A stretch of DNA of 64,000 nucleotides. Source: Lumnitzera littorea (taxonomy: Eukaryota > Streptophyta > Magnoliopsida > Myrtales > Combretaceae). Position 1 is the stretch's first letter, and each line of letters starts with the position of its first letter. A model generated the notes under the pieces. The model was given only the letters and a program-made list of their open reading frames with translations, was not told where the DNA came from and ran no database searches. Shown here in pieces: positions 24,310-35,166 of this stretch. The stretch is from NCBI GenBank assembly GCA_024138015.1, contig JAMXBB010000001.1, forward strand, positions 127,643,560 through 127,707,559, given 5' to 3'. Both the position numbers and the translations under genes were made by a program.

Positions 24310-24525
24310 AGATTTAGCTTTAAGATGGACTTTTGCTTTTAGAAACATCAATTTGATAAAGATTGAGTCGTGGCCTCATAGTAACCATCCAATGAGATTC
24401 ACTGACATGTTCTATTTAGATTTTAAGGTGAGGGTACATACTTAATGGTAAAGGTTCATGAATTCATGTTATTCTCGAAGTTTTTTCAATGTTATCCCAT
24501 GGATATGACCCCTTCGTTAGAGCAA
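24310..24525 (+). pseudogene. Arogenate/prephenate dehydratase remnant (ACT domain)
   Basis: A plus-strand frame reads FAFRNINLIKIESWPHSNHP (about 24333-24393), then DMFYLDFKV (to 24429). After an indel it continues EFMLFSKFF and CYPMDMTP (about 24460-24511). In plant arogenate/prephenate dehydratases (phenylalanine synthesis, plastid) the ACT regulatory domain has matching motifs in the same order: R-D-I-N-L-T-K-I-E-S-R-P, F-Y-V-D-F-E-A, and a C-terminal S-Y-P-M-D-M-T-P. The DNA between the last two parts also matches a decayed V-R-A-Q-N-A-L-A-E-V-Q. The catalytic domain is not recognisable upstream, stops and deletions are present, and an acceptor-like 'cgtag' precedes the first part. It is a gene fragment, not an active gene. 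Confidence 0.75.
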
Positions 24526-26240
24526 ATGAGGGTATTTTAATTTGATTGGAATTGGAAAAAGTATAACTCTAGCTACTTACTTTTGCTTAAAAGCATAAAA
24601 AGACTCATTTTTGTAATTTTTAATTTATTTTAAAATAACTATTGTTTATTTTAGTCAACTACATACACTACATAATGCTCAATTATTATTGTATATTCAA
24701 CTTTATATGCTTTAATTGTGATTCAGTATCTCAAATATTATCAATTTGTTTCCTCAGTCTTGAATATTATTAACTTTCTTCTCCGTTACCGTTAGTTATT
24801 CTTCTTTTTTTTTCTTCTTCTCTTTTTTTTTTTTCTCATCTCTTAATTTGTAGGCTAATGTTAGATAGAATTCAAGTTATTTTATTTACGAAACATTTAT
24901 CATATTTCTACAGGTGTAATGGTTGCTTAATTATCCATGTTGCATATGTTTATATCTGATTTCTCCTTTTTAAGAAATTTACACAAATGATGTTTGTCTA
25001 AGTAATAATAGTCTTATTTAGTTGCCTAAGTTTGTTCACCAACTCCTTTTATTTATTTGTTTTTCTTTACTTTTTGCTATGCTTGCTATTTAAAGCTATA
25101 TTGTAAGGTAATTACATTTCCATCTACTATTCAATATATTTTATTTTTCGATCTCATTTTTAATCCATTTACACGCCAATTAAACTGTAATGTTTTTTTT
25201 TTCTCCTATTTGTTTAAATATTCTTTTTTTTTATTATTAGAGGAAAATTCATTCAAATATCCATCTGTTAACATTTTTCTTCTTAAATTCTCCCAACAAA
25301 TGTTAACTTCTTCAATATGGTAAATTTGTTACAAATAGCATATTTTTAATGTAATATTTTATTTCTTTTTTCTAATACGCATTTTTACTAATTTTTTATG
25401 ATCAACAAAAATGAAATGGACATAACTCTTACAAATGATATTACTTTAATTTTATATTAGTGTGCTACCCATCAAAACATGATATTGAAACCTTCCAACT
25501 TGCATGACGTAAATATGTTATTGAATAATGAACAATTATTTTTCTATATAAAAATCCACAACTTTGTCAATTATGGTAGCAACCTTATTTTCTCCATTTT
25601 GAAATGTAGTTTGTACGAATCATTCTACATAGAGTTTTTTGCTAGCCAAATATATTAGTAAACATAATTTATATTACAGAAGATAAATTGATGAGTGTAA
25701 AATTGTATAATGAAAAAAGTAGATGGATTAAAGTGTTTATTAGCACAAGAAGCTTAATGACTCAATTACTAAAATAATAAATTTAGATGAAAATGTCTTA
25801 TTTATAGCATTGTATATTTTCATAACTCGAAATTTTCATGAAACTCAAAATCGAAACTTTATTTGTACAAGGACCACACATCCGTGATGGGTATGTGTCT
25901 GAAAGAATATGGAATTAGGATAACAGGAGAAAAATAAGAACGGTGGGTTTTCATGGAATTAGCGTAGTTATCTTAAGAAAAATTTTACTATAACCTAGTA
26001 ACAACCAATTTCAAATGTTTGCTTTGTCACATAAGGCCTATAATTAAATTAAAAGTAAAACAAAAATTTTATAATGAGTAAGACACCAAAGTAAATCTAT
26101 CCTTAACCACCACTCTGTCCATCTCCATTTTATGACCTACTCGAAGTTATGCTCTATTCCCTAACCTCCAATGAAATCATTAGCAATATAAGAAAGAGTT
26201 TGGTAAATCTTCCATTAATATATCGACATATAAGATTTTC
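24526..26240. other. AT-rich intergenic region
   Basis: No gene, RNA or mobile element is supported. Small frames (for example 25057-25323 plus) are Phe/Leu/Ser-rich translations of T-rich DNA. Confidence 0.6.
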
Positions 26241-26600
26241 AAGCACTTGCATAAGAAAAATTAATAACAATAATATGCAAGTAAAATTAATAACAATAAT
26301 ATGATAATATGGTGCATAGAAGATATTTTCTCACGTATCAAAAAAATAAAGAGGATACACCTACTTTTAGACAATCAATCCTACACTCTTCTCTACATCA
26401 AATTTGACAGTCTTGAAAAATGAGTGCCAAAGACATTTGCTTAAGAAAAATTAATAATAATGATGATAATATGATGCATAAAAGGCATTTTCCCACGTAT
26501 CAAAAAATAGAGGATACGTCTATTTCTAGACAGAATCAATCCTACATACTCTTTCTCTACATCAAATTTGACGGTCTTAATTCTGTGAGTGCCAAAGACC
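26241..26600. repeat. Imperfect ~190-bp tandem duplication
   Basis: 26241-26430 and 26431-26600 share the same order of segments: 'ttgc.taagaaaaattaata', 'aatatgatgcata', 'ttctcacgtatcaaaaaa', 'gaggatac', 'caatcctaca', 'ctctacatcaaatttgac' and 'gagtgccaaagac'. The second copy has lost about 20 bases and carries scattered substitutions. An open frame at 26420-26614 lies across it and is not considered a gene. Confidence 0.9.
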
Positions 26601-27051
26601 AAAGCTTCTTTTGATTTTCTAAATCAATCAATGCACCCCTCTCATTCAACCTTCAAGATACAAGCTTACGATCATGACAACCAAATGTACCAAAACTGGG
26701 ATGAAACTTGCACGACCACAGCAGCTAAAAGTTAGACATAAAGTTGCATGCACATAGGTAAAGTGGACAAACTTCCACAACATTGTCCAGAAACAACCGT
26801 GAAAAAGAACCAACACACTGATGTTCGGTCATTCTAAAACGAATTTGTACCAGACAAAATTGCAACCATGAACTTTCCTATCTCACATCTAGACATAATA
26901 GAAAAGAAAACACATTCCTAATGCAAACAAATGACAATGAAAAATTGCAGCCAACAGAAATCTTGAGCTTTTGGGTTACAATCTGTGTGGTCCAGTCCAA
27001 TTGTGCCAATGCATTACTCAGTTGTAGCATAAAACAACATAATCTTTCTCA
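26601..27051 (-). other. 3' flank and probable 3' UTR of CCT2
   Basis: Downstream of the CCT2 stop the minus strand has T-rich, noncoding sequence typical of a plant 3' UTR. No clear AATAAA is seen, so the transcript end is not placed. A plus-strand frame at 26921-27229 is antisense to the last exon and 3' UTR. Confidence 0.5.
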
Positions 27052-30000
27052 TCACATTCTATCTTCTCTCTGGCGTGGTGCACAAGTGATGATCTCATCA
27101 ACCCTTAGAATCATCTCAGCAGCCTCTGTTGCAGAGAGTAAGATAGCCTGCTTAACCTTAAAGGATTCTGATATCCCTAGTTCAGTCATGTTTCCCACCT
27201 GCAATAAGTTGAAAGATAAACATAAGTGAACAGTTCTATCAAACGAATGTTTCCCATGTCACTGACAATACAATAACAGAAAGAAAGGTCCCATTACAAC
27301 AGGCCTAATTTCAAGACCAGAACATATCATCTTCCCAATAAATTAATGGTCTAAAATACTATAATAGCTCGTTTATCACTCACTTTGCTAAACATTCATA
27401 CTTTAAAAGGAATAGAAACTTACAGATCCAGAAATGACATCAATGCCTGCCGTACAGCCCTCCTTGTGGTGCTCTGCACGAAGCTGAGCAACCAGTTCTG
27501 CACTGTCAAGACCCGCATTGTCGGCAATTGTTTTCGGGATAGCAACAAGTGCCCTTGAGAATGCTTCCATAGCTAGGGACTTCTTTCCAGGAGTTTTACG
27601 GGCAAGCTCATCAACTTCCTTTGCCATAATCATCTCCGGCCATCCACCTCCAAGTAAAACCCTGGAGTCGTTTACCGTCTGAGAGAGCACACACAATGCA
27701 TCATGGAGAGACCTTTCAGCCTCATCAAGCACATGATGGCTGCAGAGAGGTATTCAAAGTCAAAATTTATGATTGCATAAATTACTTGCGGTCCAACTAG
27801 TAAGGAGAATAATGTCTACTTTGATATTAGGGGCATGAAATCTACTCATAAAATGAGGAGATAACATGAACAATCAGGTAATATACCTTGCACCACGTAA
27901 AACTATTGTACATGCTTGACCCATTTCCACACCAGAAAAGTGAATTAACTTGTCCTCACCAATCATGATTTCCTCAATTAACCTGCAGTGCCCAAGCTTA
28001 ACAGATTCTGGATTGTCAAAAGTTGATGCAATCTCACCACCAGTCACAAGAGCAAGCCGCTCAATACCATCAAAATCAGCATGTTCAATAGCCAGTATTC
28101 CTGCATCTGCAAATAGCTCTTCAGGGAAATTATAAATCAATTGCCTGTTGACAAAGCAGTTGATCCCATGACCTATTATTTTTTGCACCTTCTCCCTCAT
28201 TTTTTCCTTCTCTGCCCCTTCAATCTGAGCAACTTTCGCCATAGAATCAACCCTAACACGTGCCCCATATATCTTTACTTTATCAGTGTCCATAGCAGTA
28301 TTTGCCACCAAAATTTTAGCATTCTCAATACGTTTCGGTTGTCCAAGACCTATTTTTTTGTCAAGTATAAACCTGCAGAACATGTGACCAACTACGTTTA
28401 ATTTCACGAGATGAAATCCAGTGATAAATAGCATCAGAGTAAATTTCCATTTTCGCCGATGCTTTAATTCTTCATGTAACCAGGAACCTTACTGTAGTAT
28501 TCCAGGAATAGCACAATTGTAGGCAGCACTAAGTTCTTCAAAAGAAAACTTTTCAAAGTAGCATTCCGTTTACCACTAGAGGGTAATGCCTAAATACTCA
28601 TGACTCGCTGACTTCTCAGGCATAAAATCCTCATCATCAACAGAGAAGACAAGAACTTAAGCAAAGTCGACTTAAAAAAAAATTACCCTTCATCGAGAAA
28701 AGAGTCCTTCAACGATCCTCCTGGCTTCTTAATAATCTGTATGGCCTCTAAGTTTGTGCTTCCCTGACAATGGCCACATAAATATTAGAAGTAAGCTTAT
28801 ATAATTGCATATAAGACAGCTTTACATTGTATTTTGTAGCTACACCTAGGACACTAGATACTAATGTTTAAAGCACTGTGGAACTTAGCATAGCCATTTA
28901 ATTGAACTAAGTTTCTTTTGTTTTATTGTAGTACTTAGATTTTATAGGTACCTGGTGTGCTCTCTTGTACATTCCCCATGTACAATTTTGAAATGAATAT
29001 ATCTCATCTTACCCAAAAAAAAGTATATGGGCATAGAAGAAATCAGGTAAGTATTGTGATCTTATGGGTTATCATTTGCAAAAGCATTTGTTTCCCTTTC
29101 AAAAAGTTCCAAAGGGGAGACAGCAGACATGAGATGACCAAGACATCAATAAAACAACCATGTATGGAAGAATCAAACGAAAAAAGCGAACCACACTCCC
29201 AAAATCCAGCAGAAAAGCAAGTTCAGCAAGAAGATCAATATTTTCTTTCTTCTTCTTCTTTTTTTTTTTAATATATAAGGTCAGAAGAGTTCATAGATAT
29301 AAGGAGAATGTGTACCAGAAGTCTACCATAGCGTCTGATTTAGAGATTGGCCAAGCAAGAAAATCAATATTAATTTAGACAGAGATAGCCATCTAAGTAC
29401 ATAAGCACAGTAAGCTTCTAAAGCAAGTCAACTTCAGTGACCTCCGCAAAGATCACACAGTGAAATGAATGCCAAATGCAGGAAACATATAGAACTTAGT
29501 AATTCAAATTAATCATATTCTTGTCTCTCAGAAAATAACTTTTGGGACTCTTTCAACCTTTGTTATAATTCAAGAAATGACAAACACTATAACAATCCCA
29601 ATAGCTTGCAATGAGTAATGGCTCTTAGTGTAAAAGGAGGTAGAAGGCAAAGTAGCAACCAGGAGCCAGCAATGGTAGTCAACAACAATGAAAAATATCC
29701 ATGGAAATGAGAAAAATAATTTCCTCTTTCCAAAGAGAGAGAGTTTCCTAACTAAGTGATTATCATGTAAAAGAGGCATGCATAAAGCAAATGATCAATC
29801 AGTGTTAAATTAAGCCATGAGCATTAACTCAAGGTTTAATAGCACATTAAAAATTGGCTTTTATTGTTGTTGTTTTGCACTATATTATTGTTGGTGGGGC
29901 AATATTAATATAATCTTGCATCTTTTACTAACAGCAACCTTGAGCTGATGCGAAAATCAAACAGCAGAAAATAATTGTCATATATAAAGTCTAGAACCTT

Positions 30001-33000
30001 AACCTTTAGTCTCATTACAGCATCAACTGCAAGCTGTGCAAAATGTTCTTTATCTTGATATAATATTTTGGAACTTAATGTAGTCATCGCAATCTTCATC
30101 AAATCCGCCTTAAATATCTCTGCATGAGTCATCATCCAAGGATGAGCCATTAGGATTAAAGAATAAAAGGTGAAAGGAACAAAGTGTTGAATCTTTATAA
30201 TTCAGGTAATGATATAACAACACAAGGACAAGCTGTAGGATATAACAAGTTGATAAGAACCTAGTGATTAAAATATCAATTATATTGAACATAAAGAGAT
30301 TACAAACCCTAATTTGATGGAATTAAGGCCAAGATTGATACAACTCTGGTTAAGGCTCCAATTATTAATGTGCATACAAGTAGAGTGAAGGACAGAGGGG
30401 GTCTGGTTGTTGCGGGCTGAGTTATGGGTATTTCTGAAGCTTACACCACCATTGCAGGCTCGGGCAGTGGCAAAGCAATGTTTTGAGCTCAGTCCATGAT
30501 ACTACAGATGGTTTCATATTGTGGAAAAGATCAGAAAGGTTGCATACGAGCTGCAGTTGCCCAGTGGACATCAACTCCATCCAGTATTCCATGTGTCCTT
30601 ACTCAGACGCTCTATAGGAGTGTTCCCAACTTCCACTAGCATAACCACTGAGTTGGAAGTTAACAGCCCCACAAGTGTCTGAGAGGCTGCTCAAATCATG
30701 GGCCAGCATTACTGCTGAAGGATGAATAAGAAATAAAATGGCAGAACTTTCCCGATGGTGAATTTGTCCTTGATGACAAGAACACTTTTGAAGGGGGAGG
30801 TGTTAATACAACTAGAGTTAGGGCCTCAATTATCAATATGTATACAAGAAGAGTGAAGAACCAAGGTGGTTCAGTTGTTGCAGGCCAAATTATGGGATCG
30901 GAACAGGGTCTGGGGATGTGGGATTTTATTCTTATTTTGTTATGGTCCAGCTGGCACACAAGTGGTTATAATTGCTAGAGGCATTAATATATTTAGCGCA
31001 TAGCTAGTCACAAGAGGAGATTACGAGATTATTATCTTGGAGACAGGAAAGAGCCTGATGAGGATATCGCCGATGTCACATCCCATTCACATACCCATCA
31101 TTATCACCACCCACCATCCCTTCTATCATCTTCTTCTCCAAGACTAACTCCAACTTACAAACACACATACAGATCTACCTCAAACCCAAAATACATTATC
31201 CTGCAAATACATTCATACATACATACTCTTTTACATACTACCATCCATACCTATACAATGCTTTCATAAATACCCATATACACATACCTATACACATAGT
31301 TATCAAAATCGCAATTCTACATATACAACTCTACTAGTTCATGATTATAGGAAATTCTTCCAAGTTAACTCGTATATAAAATCTTTTTCATGAAGAAACT
31401 TATGTTTTTAACTAAGTTTAAATATGAACTAAATATAAACTTATGTTTTTAATCAAATTTATCAATTCTACATATCTAAATTAAATGGGCTAAAAAATAA
31501 AAAATAAATAAAACTAAACTTTTACAAGCCATCAATTACCAAAACATCCCTATCCTTTTTTTTTTTTCTTCTCTGTTAGTCCCTTATTTTATATTCATAA
31601 CCTTCACCCAAGTTTTAATTCTAATAGTAAAAAATTATAAGAAAAACTATATAATTCAGTTTATGACATCTATAATTTGAAATGAGTTAAAATATTTAGT
31701 TCTCTTTAATTCATTACTTTTTTTCAGTAAAAAATAATAAAAAAAGTTTAATTTCAACTTTATTTATCCTTCTTCCGAATATATTTAATCATATATTATT
31801 AAGAAATTTTTTATGAAAAAAGACTTAATCTCTTTATTTCTGTATCTCCATGATGTATTTTAAATTTTAAATAATTACTATAAATATCTTTATAATTTTT
31901 TAAAACCATTTTACAGAGATTGTAAAAACTTATATTTCTACGTTTCGATTTTACACTCTAGTAATTCAATATAAAATCACGAATTTAACAACCTTGCCTA
32001 TACACCCATTTATAAATTCCTATATATAACTATAATCTTACATTTATCTTTTACCCCCCACTGCACACAACCTCTTGGCTTTTTATTAAAGGACATTGTA
32101 AATATCACTCTACTCCAGTTATAATAAGAATCTCTCTCTTTTCAGCTATCTTCTTATGATTCTAAGAATTTGAATTCGATTTCTATCTATCAAAGATACA
32201 CATTCAAAGCAAAATGCTCCTACACTCAAAACTAAGAGCTCCTTACAGACTCTCCACAGAAAATGACCAATACCCTCTCACTACTGCTCACCCATATTTA
32301 TAACTATTCTTCTATTGATGTGCCACATAGCAACAACTTTTTGGACATATCTAATACTAATATCAAATATATATATATACTGCTATTAAATGTATCTAAT
32401 AACTAACATAAGTGCACTTCTAAAATCAATCATATTCTTTTCTCCATGAATAAGGGACTAATGCAGTTTGAAACTGAAGGATATGGATAGTTGATAACTC
32501 CTGGTAACATTACCTGCATCCTCTTTGTTATCCATCACTTTTTGCAATAGTGCATTACATGCACATTCAGCTGCCATCCGGTAACCTACAAACATAGGCA
32601 AAAACAAGGGGAAACATCACAAGTGATACAGCCAGTTTCATTGTTTTTTTTTTTTTCTTTTTTGGGGTGATTTAGTTTCATCATCTTTTGCATGCTGTCA
32701 TGGTACAGGCAAAAACAAGACATAGTGTCCACTAAATTTCCCATTTCTGTCATAGATAATGCTTGAACATGAGCAAATCAAGCCAGGTACAAACCAGATA
32801 TTATTGTCATAGGATGGATCTTAGCAGCTACCAGCTTCTCAGCCTCCCTTAGGAGCTCCCCAGCCAAAACAACAACTGAGGTGGTCCCATCACCCACCTC
32901 GTCATCTTGCACTTTGGATATATCTGACCTTTGAATTAAGGATTAGAAGATAAAAAAATATTGATCCAATAGAGCTTGAATGATTGCCTTTTATGGCAAA

Positions 33001-33993
33001 GTTTAACATGTTCCATGGTTATATTACAAAACAAGACAAAACCCTATAAAGAAAGCATCACCAAGCAGAAGTAACAAATACAAGGATACCAATAAGGACT
33101 TTTGCAGCTGGGTTATCTATATGAAGAGATTTCAAGATAGTAGCACCATCATTTGTGACAGTGACTTCACGTCCTCTGCCCGTTGATTGCAAAATTTTAT
33201 CCTATCCAGATCATGTTCATTAGGTATATAATTCAAATTATACTGAGGAAAAAACTTAACAAAAACATAATGATAGAAACAAAACATTACCATTCCCTTA
33301 GGGCCTAATGTGGTCTTTACCAGGTCGGCTATTGCCATAGCTCCAACAAAAGATGCCTAGATCCAAAAAAAATTTTACATCAACTTCCATCAATCACTCC
33401 ATCTCAAAATACCTCAGCTTGTACAACCTCACATCATTTGATTCAGGTGCAAATTCCCTGGCCCTAGAGGGTGTCATTTCTGTGCACCCCGCTAGCCACA
33501 TGTTGCGTGTATGAAGAGAGAAGTGCAAACTGACATTTGGGTGAAATGTTATTTATACATGGTAAAAGTGCGATTAGCCTGCAAGCAGACAACAACTCCA
33601 TCTCGCAATCTCGCAACAGACAAATTTTGTCGATTTGCTTCAAATTTAATCAGTTCCACTTCACTTACTTTAATCAATGGATAAAACCACGTATATTTAG
33701 GCTCCTAAAGTTTTAGATTATGCTATCAAACTTAAGAAATGTAACAACATACTATACGTATACAAGGAAAATAACCTAACAAATAAACAAAATGCAAAAT
33801 TAAGAGAAACCCACCATTCTAGCACGCTCTCCTTTCTCTTCATTAGCATCTTCTTTTAAGATTTTCTCAATCTGCTATTTCAGATATCCAATATCACTGA
33901 ATAGGAAATTTAAGGAAAAAATATATATATAATGACTTCAAGAAAACAATACATTTATGTAAGTATATAAATATCAACGATACGCACCGCCAT
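27052..33993 (-). CDS. CCT2: T-complex protein 1 subunit beta (CCT beta chaperonin)
   Basis: One of eight paralogous subunits of the cytosolic group II chaperonin TRiC/CCT, which folds actin, tubulin and other proteins with ATP. Coding exons, all with GT/AG borders, in transcript order: 33993-33988, 33871-33815, 33356-33291, 33201-33090, 32923-32795, 32585-32514, 30119-30004, 28763-28687, 28372-27887, 27739-27424, 27198-27052. They total 1584 bases, 527 codons plus stop, the same length as I recall for plant CCT2, with no frameshift. Landmarks: LGPKG (residues 38-42), TNDGAT (59-64), nucleotide-binding GDGTT (91-95), GGGW (404-407), IADNAGLDSAE near 440, and C-terminal CAPRQREDRM. The ATG is chosen because ATGGCG before a GTGCGT donor joins in frame to IEKILKEDANEEKGERARM. 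It appears intact, with no sign of pseudogenization. Confidence 0.97.
28764..30003 (-). other. CCT2 intron 7
   Basis: A 1.24-kb intron between the exons ending at 30004 and beginning at 28763. It holds AT-rich sequence with no recognised insertion. Open frames at 28957-29378 and 29570-29779 have no homology that I can recognise. Confidence 0.85.
30324..30915 (+). mobile_element. Ty3/gypsy remnant inside CCT2 intron 6
   Basis: The plus strand carries the C-terminal end of a gypsy integrase. IRKVAYELQLPSGHQ and LHPVFHVSLLRRS lie in one frame from 30530 to a TGA at 30680, preceded by damaged sequence equivalent to 'KLSPRYYGPF'. A polypurine-like 'gaagggggagg' lies at about 30793-30803, followed by TGTTAATACAACTAGAG. 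About 100 bases after that (30804-30905) match 30330-30430 imperfectly ('caattattaatgtgcatac' versus 'caattatcaatatgtatac'). I read this as a deleted element with LTR pieces at both ends, antisense to CCT2. Confidence 0.7.
30916..32513. other. Rest of CCT2 intron 6
   Basis: AT-rich sequence with a CA/TA-rich stretch at about 31080-31310. 'TGTCACATCCC' at 31074 resembles the LTR start of many plant gypsy elements, and 'tataaatatggg' on the minus strand near 32290 resembles a TATA box. I could not find a matching end or target duplication, so no element is called. Confidence 0.4.
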
Positions 33994-34105
33994 TGATAAT
34001 CTGCTGCTACCCAAACGCTGTACTAATTTATCTGCAACAATATTTCATCGAACAAACATCGAATCAATGGAAAACAACTTTTTTACCGATACAAATGAAG
34101 TGAGT

Positions 34106-34152
<47 letters not shown>

Positions 34153-34260
34153 ATGAAAATGGTTACAGTGAAGTGAAAATGAGTGTGATAAAGAAGGAAC
34201 TTTACCCGATTTTGTTAGAAGTTTGAAATAGCGTGGAGTATGAATGCGTCGCTGGATTTA
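33994..34260 (-). other. CCT2 5' UTR with a probable leader intron
   Basis: Upstream of the ATG the minus strand has a pyrimidine tract and acceptor 'ttgttgcag' ending near 34036. Further up, a donor 'GTAAAG' at 34205-34200 follows 'aaaatcg'. This suggests a first noncoding exon at about 34206-34255, a leader intron of about 170 bp, and a short second 5' UTR piece (about 34035-33994). The leader intron holds a CT (plus strand GA) microsatellite. It is inferred from splice signals only. Confidence 0.6.
34110..34147. repeat. (AG)n microsatellite in the CCT2 leader intron
   Basis: Nineteen uninterrupted AG units on the plus strand, so CT on the transcribed strand, preceded by 'tgagtgagtg'. Such tracts are frequent in plant 5' leaders. 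Confidence 0.95.
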
Positions 34261-34380
34261 TTAGGGTTTTGAGATTTTGGTTTGTCCCGCTAAAAAGCTC
34301 GTTATAGAAAGCGAAGGGTTCAAGAAATACGGTGCGTTTTGGTATGGAGCTCAGCCTCCGTGCAGTTATTTCCATCACAC
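34261..34380 (-). promoter_or_regulatory. CCT2 proximal promoter with telo-box
   Basis: AAACCCTAA on the minus strand at 34269-34261 matches the plant telo-box, a motif enriched near the start of genes for translation and other growth-linked housekeeping functions. It sits just upstream of the inferred first exon. No clear TATA box is visible at the expected distance; 'ctataacgag' near 34300 is a weak candidate. Confidence 0.5.
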
Positions 34381-34909
34381 ACGGGTAGTCAATTACCGAG
34401 CGGCTCGTGTGCTATTCAAGCGTTCGAGCCCGGTTCGCCTTACAAACAAGTAAAGCTTCATATCAAAATAATATAAAAGAGCCGAACTCAAACTTATTAG
34501 ATTTGCGAGCATGATTAGTTATATCATTAAAGAACTAACTCGTGAGCAATTTTATTTATATTATTAATAAGTCTTATAGGTAGATTTGTTAGACTAATTA
34601 ATAAATTTTTAAACCAATATATTATATTGAAAATTGTATTACATAGAAAAAAATAATTTAATCTCGAGTTCATACTTAAACTCAATATCTAAACAAACTC
34701 AAATTTAAGTTTGTTTACCCAAATAAACTCGACTCATTTAACTAAATGAACCGCAGAGTTTAAGTTTTAGGTTTCTTAACTAGTTCAAGCTCAAACTCAT
34801 AATTTTTAGACTTGGTAAAAGCTCGATTCAATTCTAAATCGATAAGTTTTAAACGAACAAAGCCCGAATCTTAAAAAACTCGACTCAATTTAGTTTATTT
34901 ACAGCCCTA
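34381..34909. mobile_element. Possible decayed hAT-like non-autonomous element
   Basis: The right end reads 'tttatttacagccctat', whose reverse complement TAGGGCTGTAAATAAA is a common terminal sequence of plant hAT-type elements. The interior is rich in 'gctcgagc/aactcgac'-type motifs seen in such elements. The left end near 34381-34440 ('gagcggctcgtg') is not resolved and no convincing 8-bp duplication was found. It lies immediately upstream of the CCT2 promoter. Confidence 0.4.
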
Positions 34910-35166
34910 TATTACATCAAATAAATTGCAAATTCACTCCCTTCTAGCATTTAGTTTGCTTAATAATATAAACTATAATATGTAATACTTTAAGAGAAAA
35001 AATCAATTTCAATATCGAATAGCTATTCATATATTTGAATAATAAATGGCTCTTTAATATTTTTTTAAAGAGAAATAGAATTATTATTATAACAAAGTGA
35101 ACAGGCTTTTAATGTATCATTGCTAGAGTTGTTTCATTAAAGTAGAATTGATAATTTATACTAGGG

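Noticed and set aside
28957..29378. Overlapping plus-strand frames of 104 and 72 residues
   Set aside because: They lie inside CCT2 intron 7 and contain no recognisable domain.
31074..32340. Possible solo LTR inside CCT2 intron 6 (TGTCACATCCC start)
   Set aside because: No matching terminus or target duplication was found; left as unresolved AT-rich intron.
33132..33338. 68-residue ORF starting MAIADLVKTTLGPKGM as a separate gene
   Set aside because: Its beginning is CCT2 exon 3 (33356-33291); the rest reads through the intron donor.
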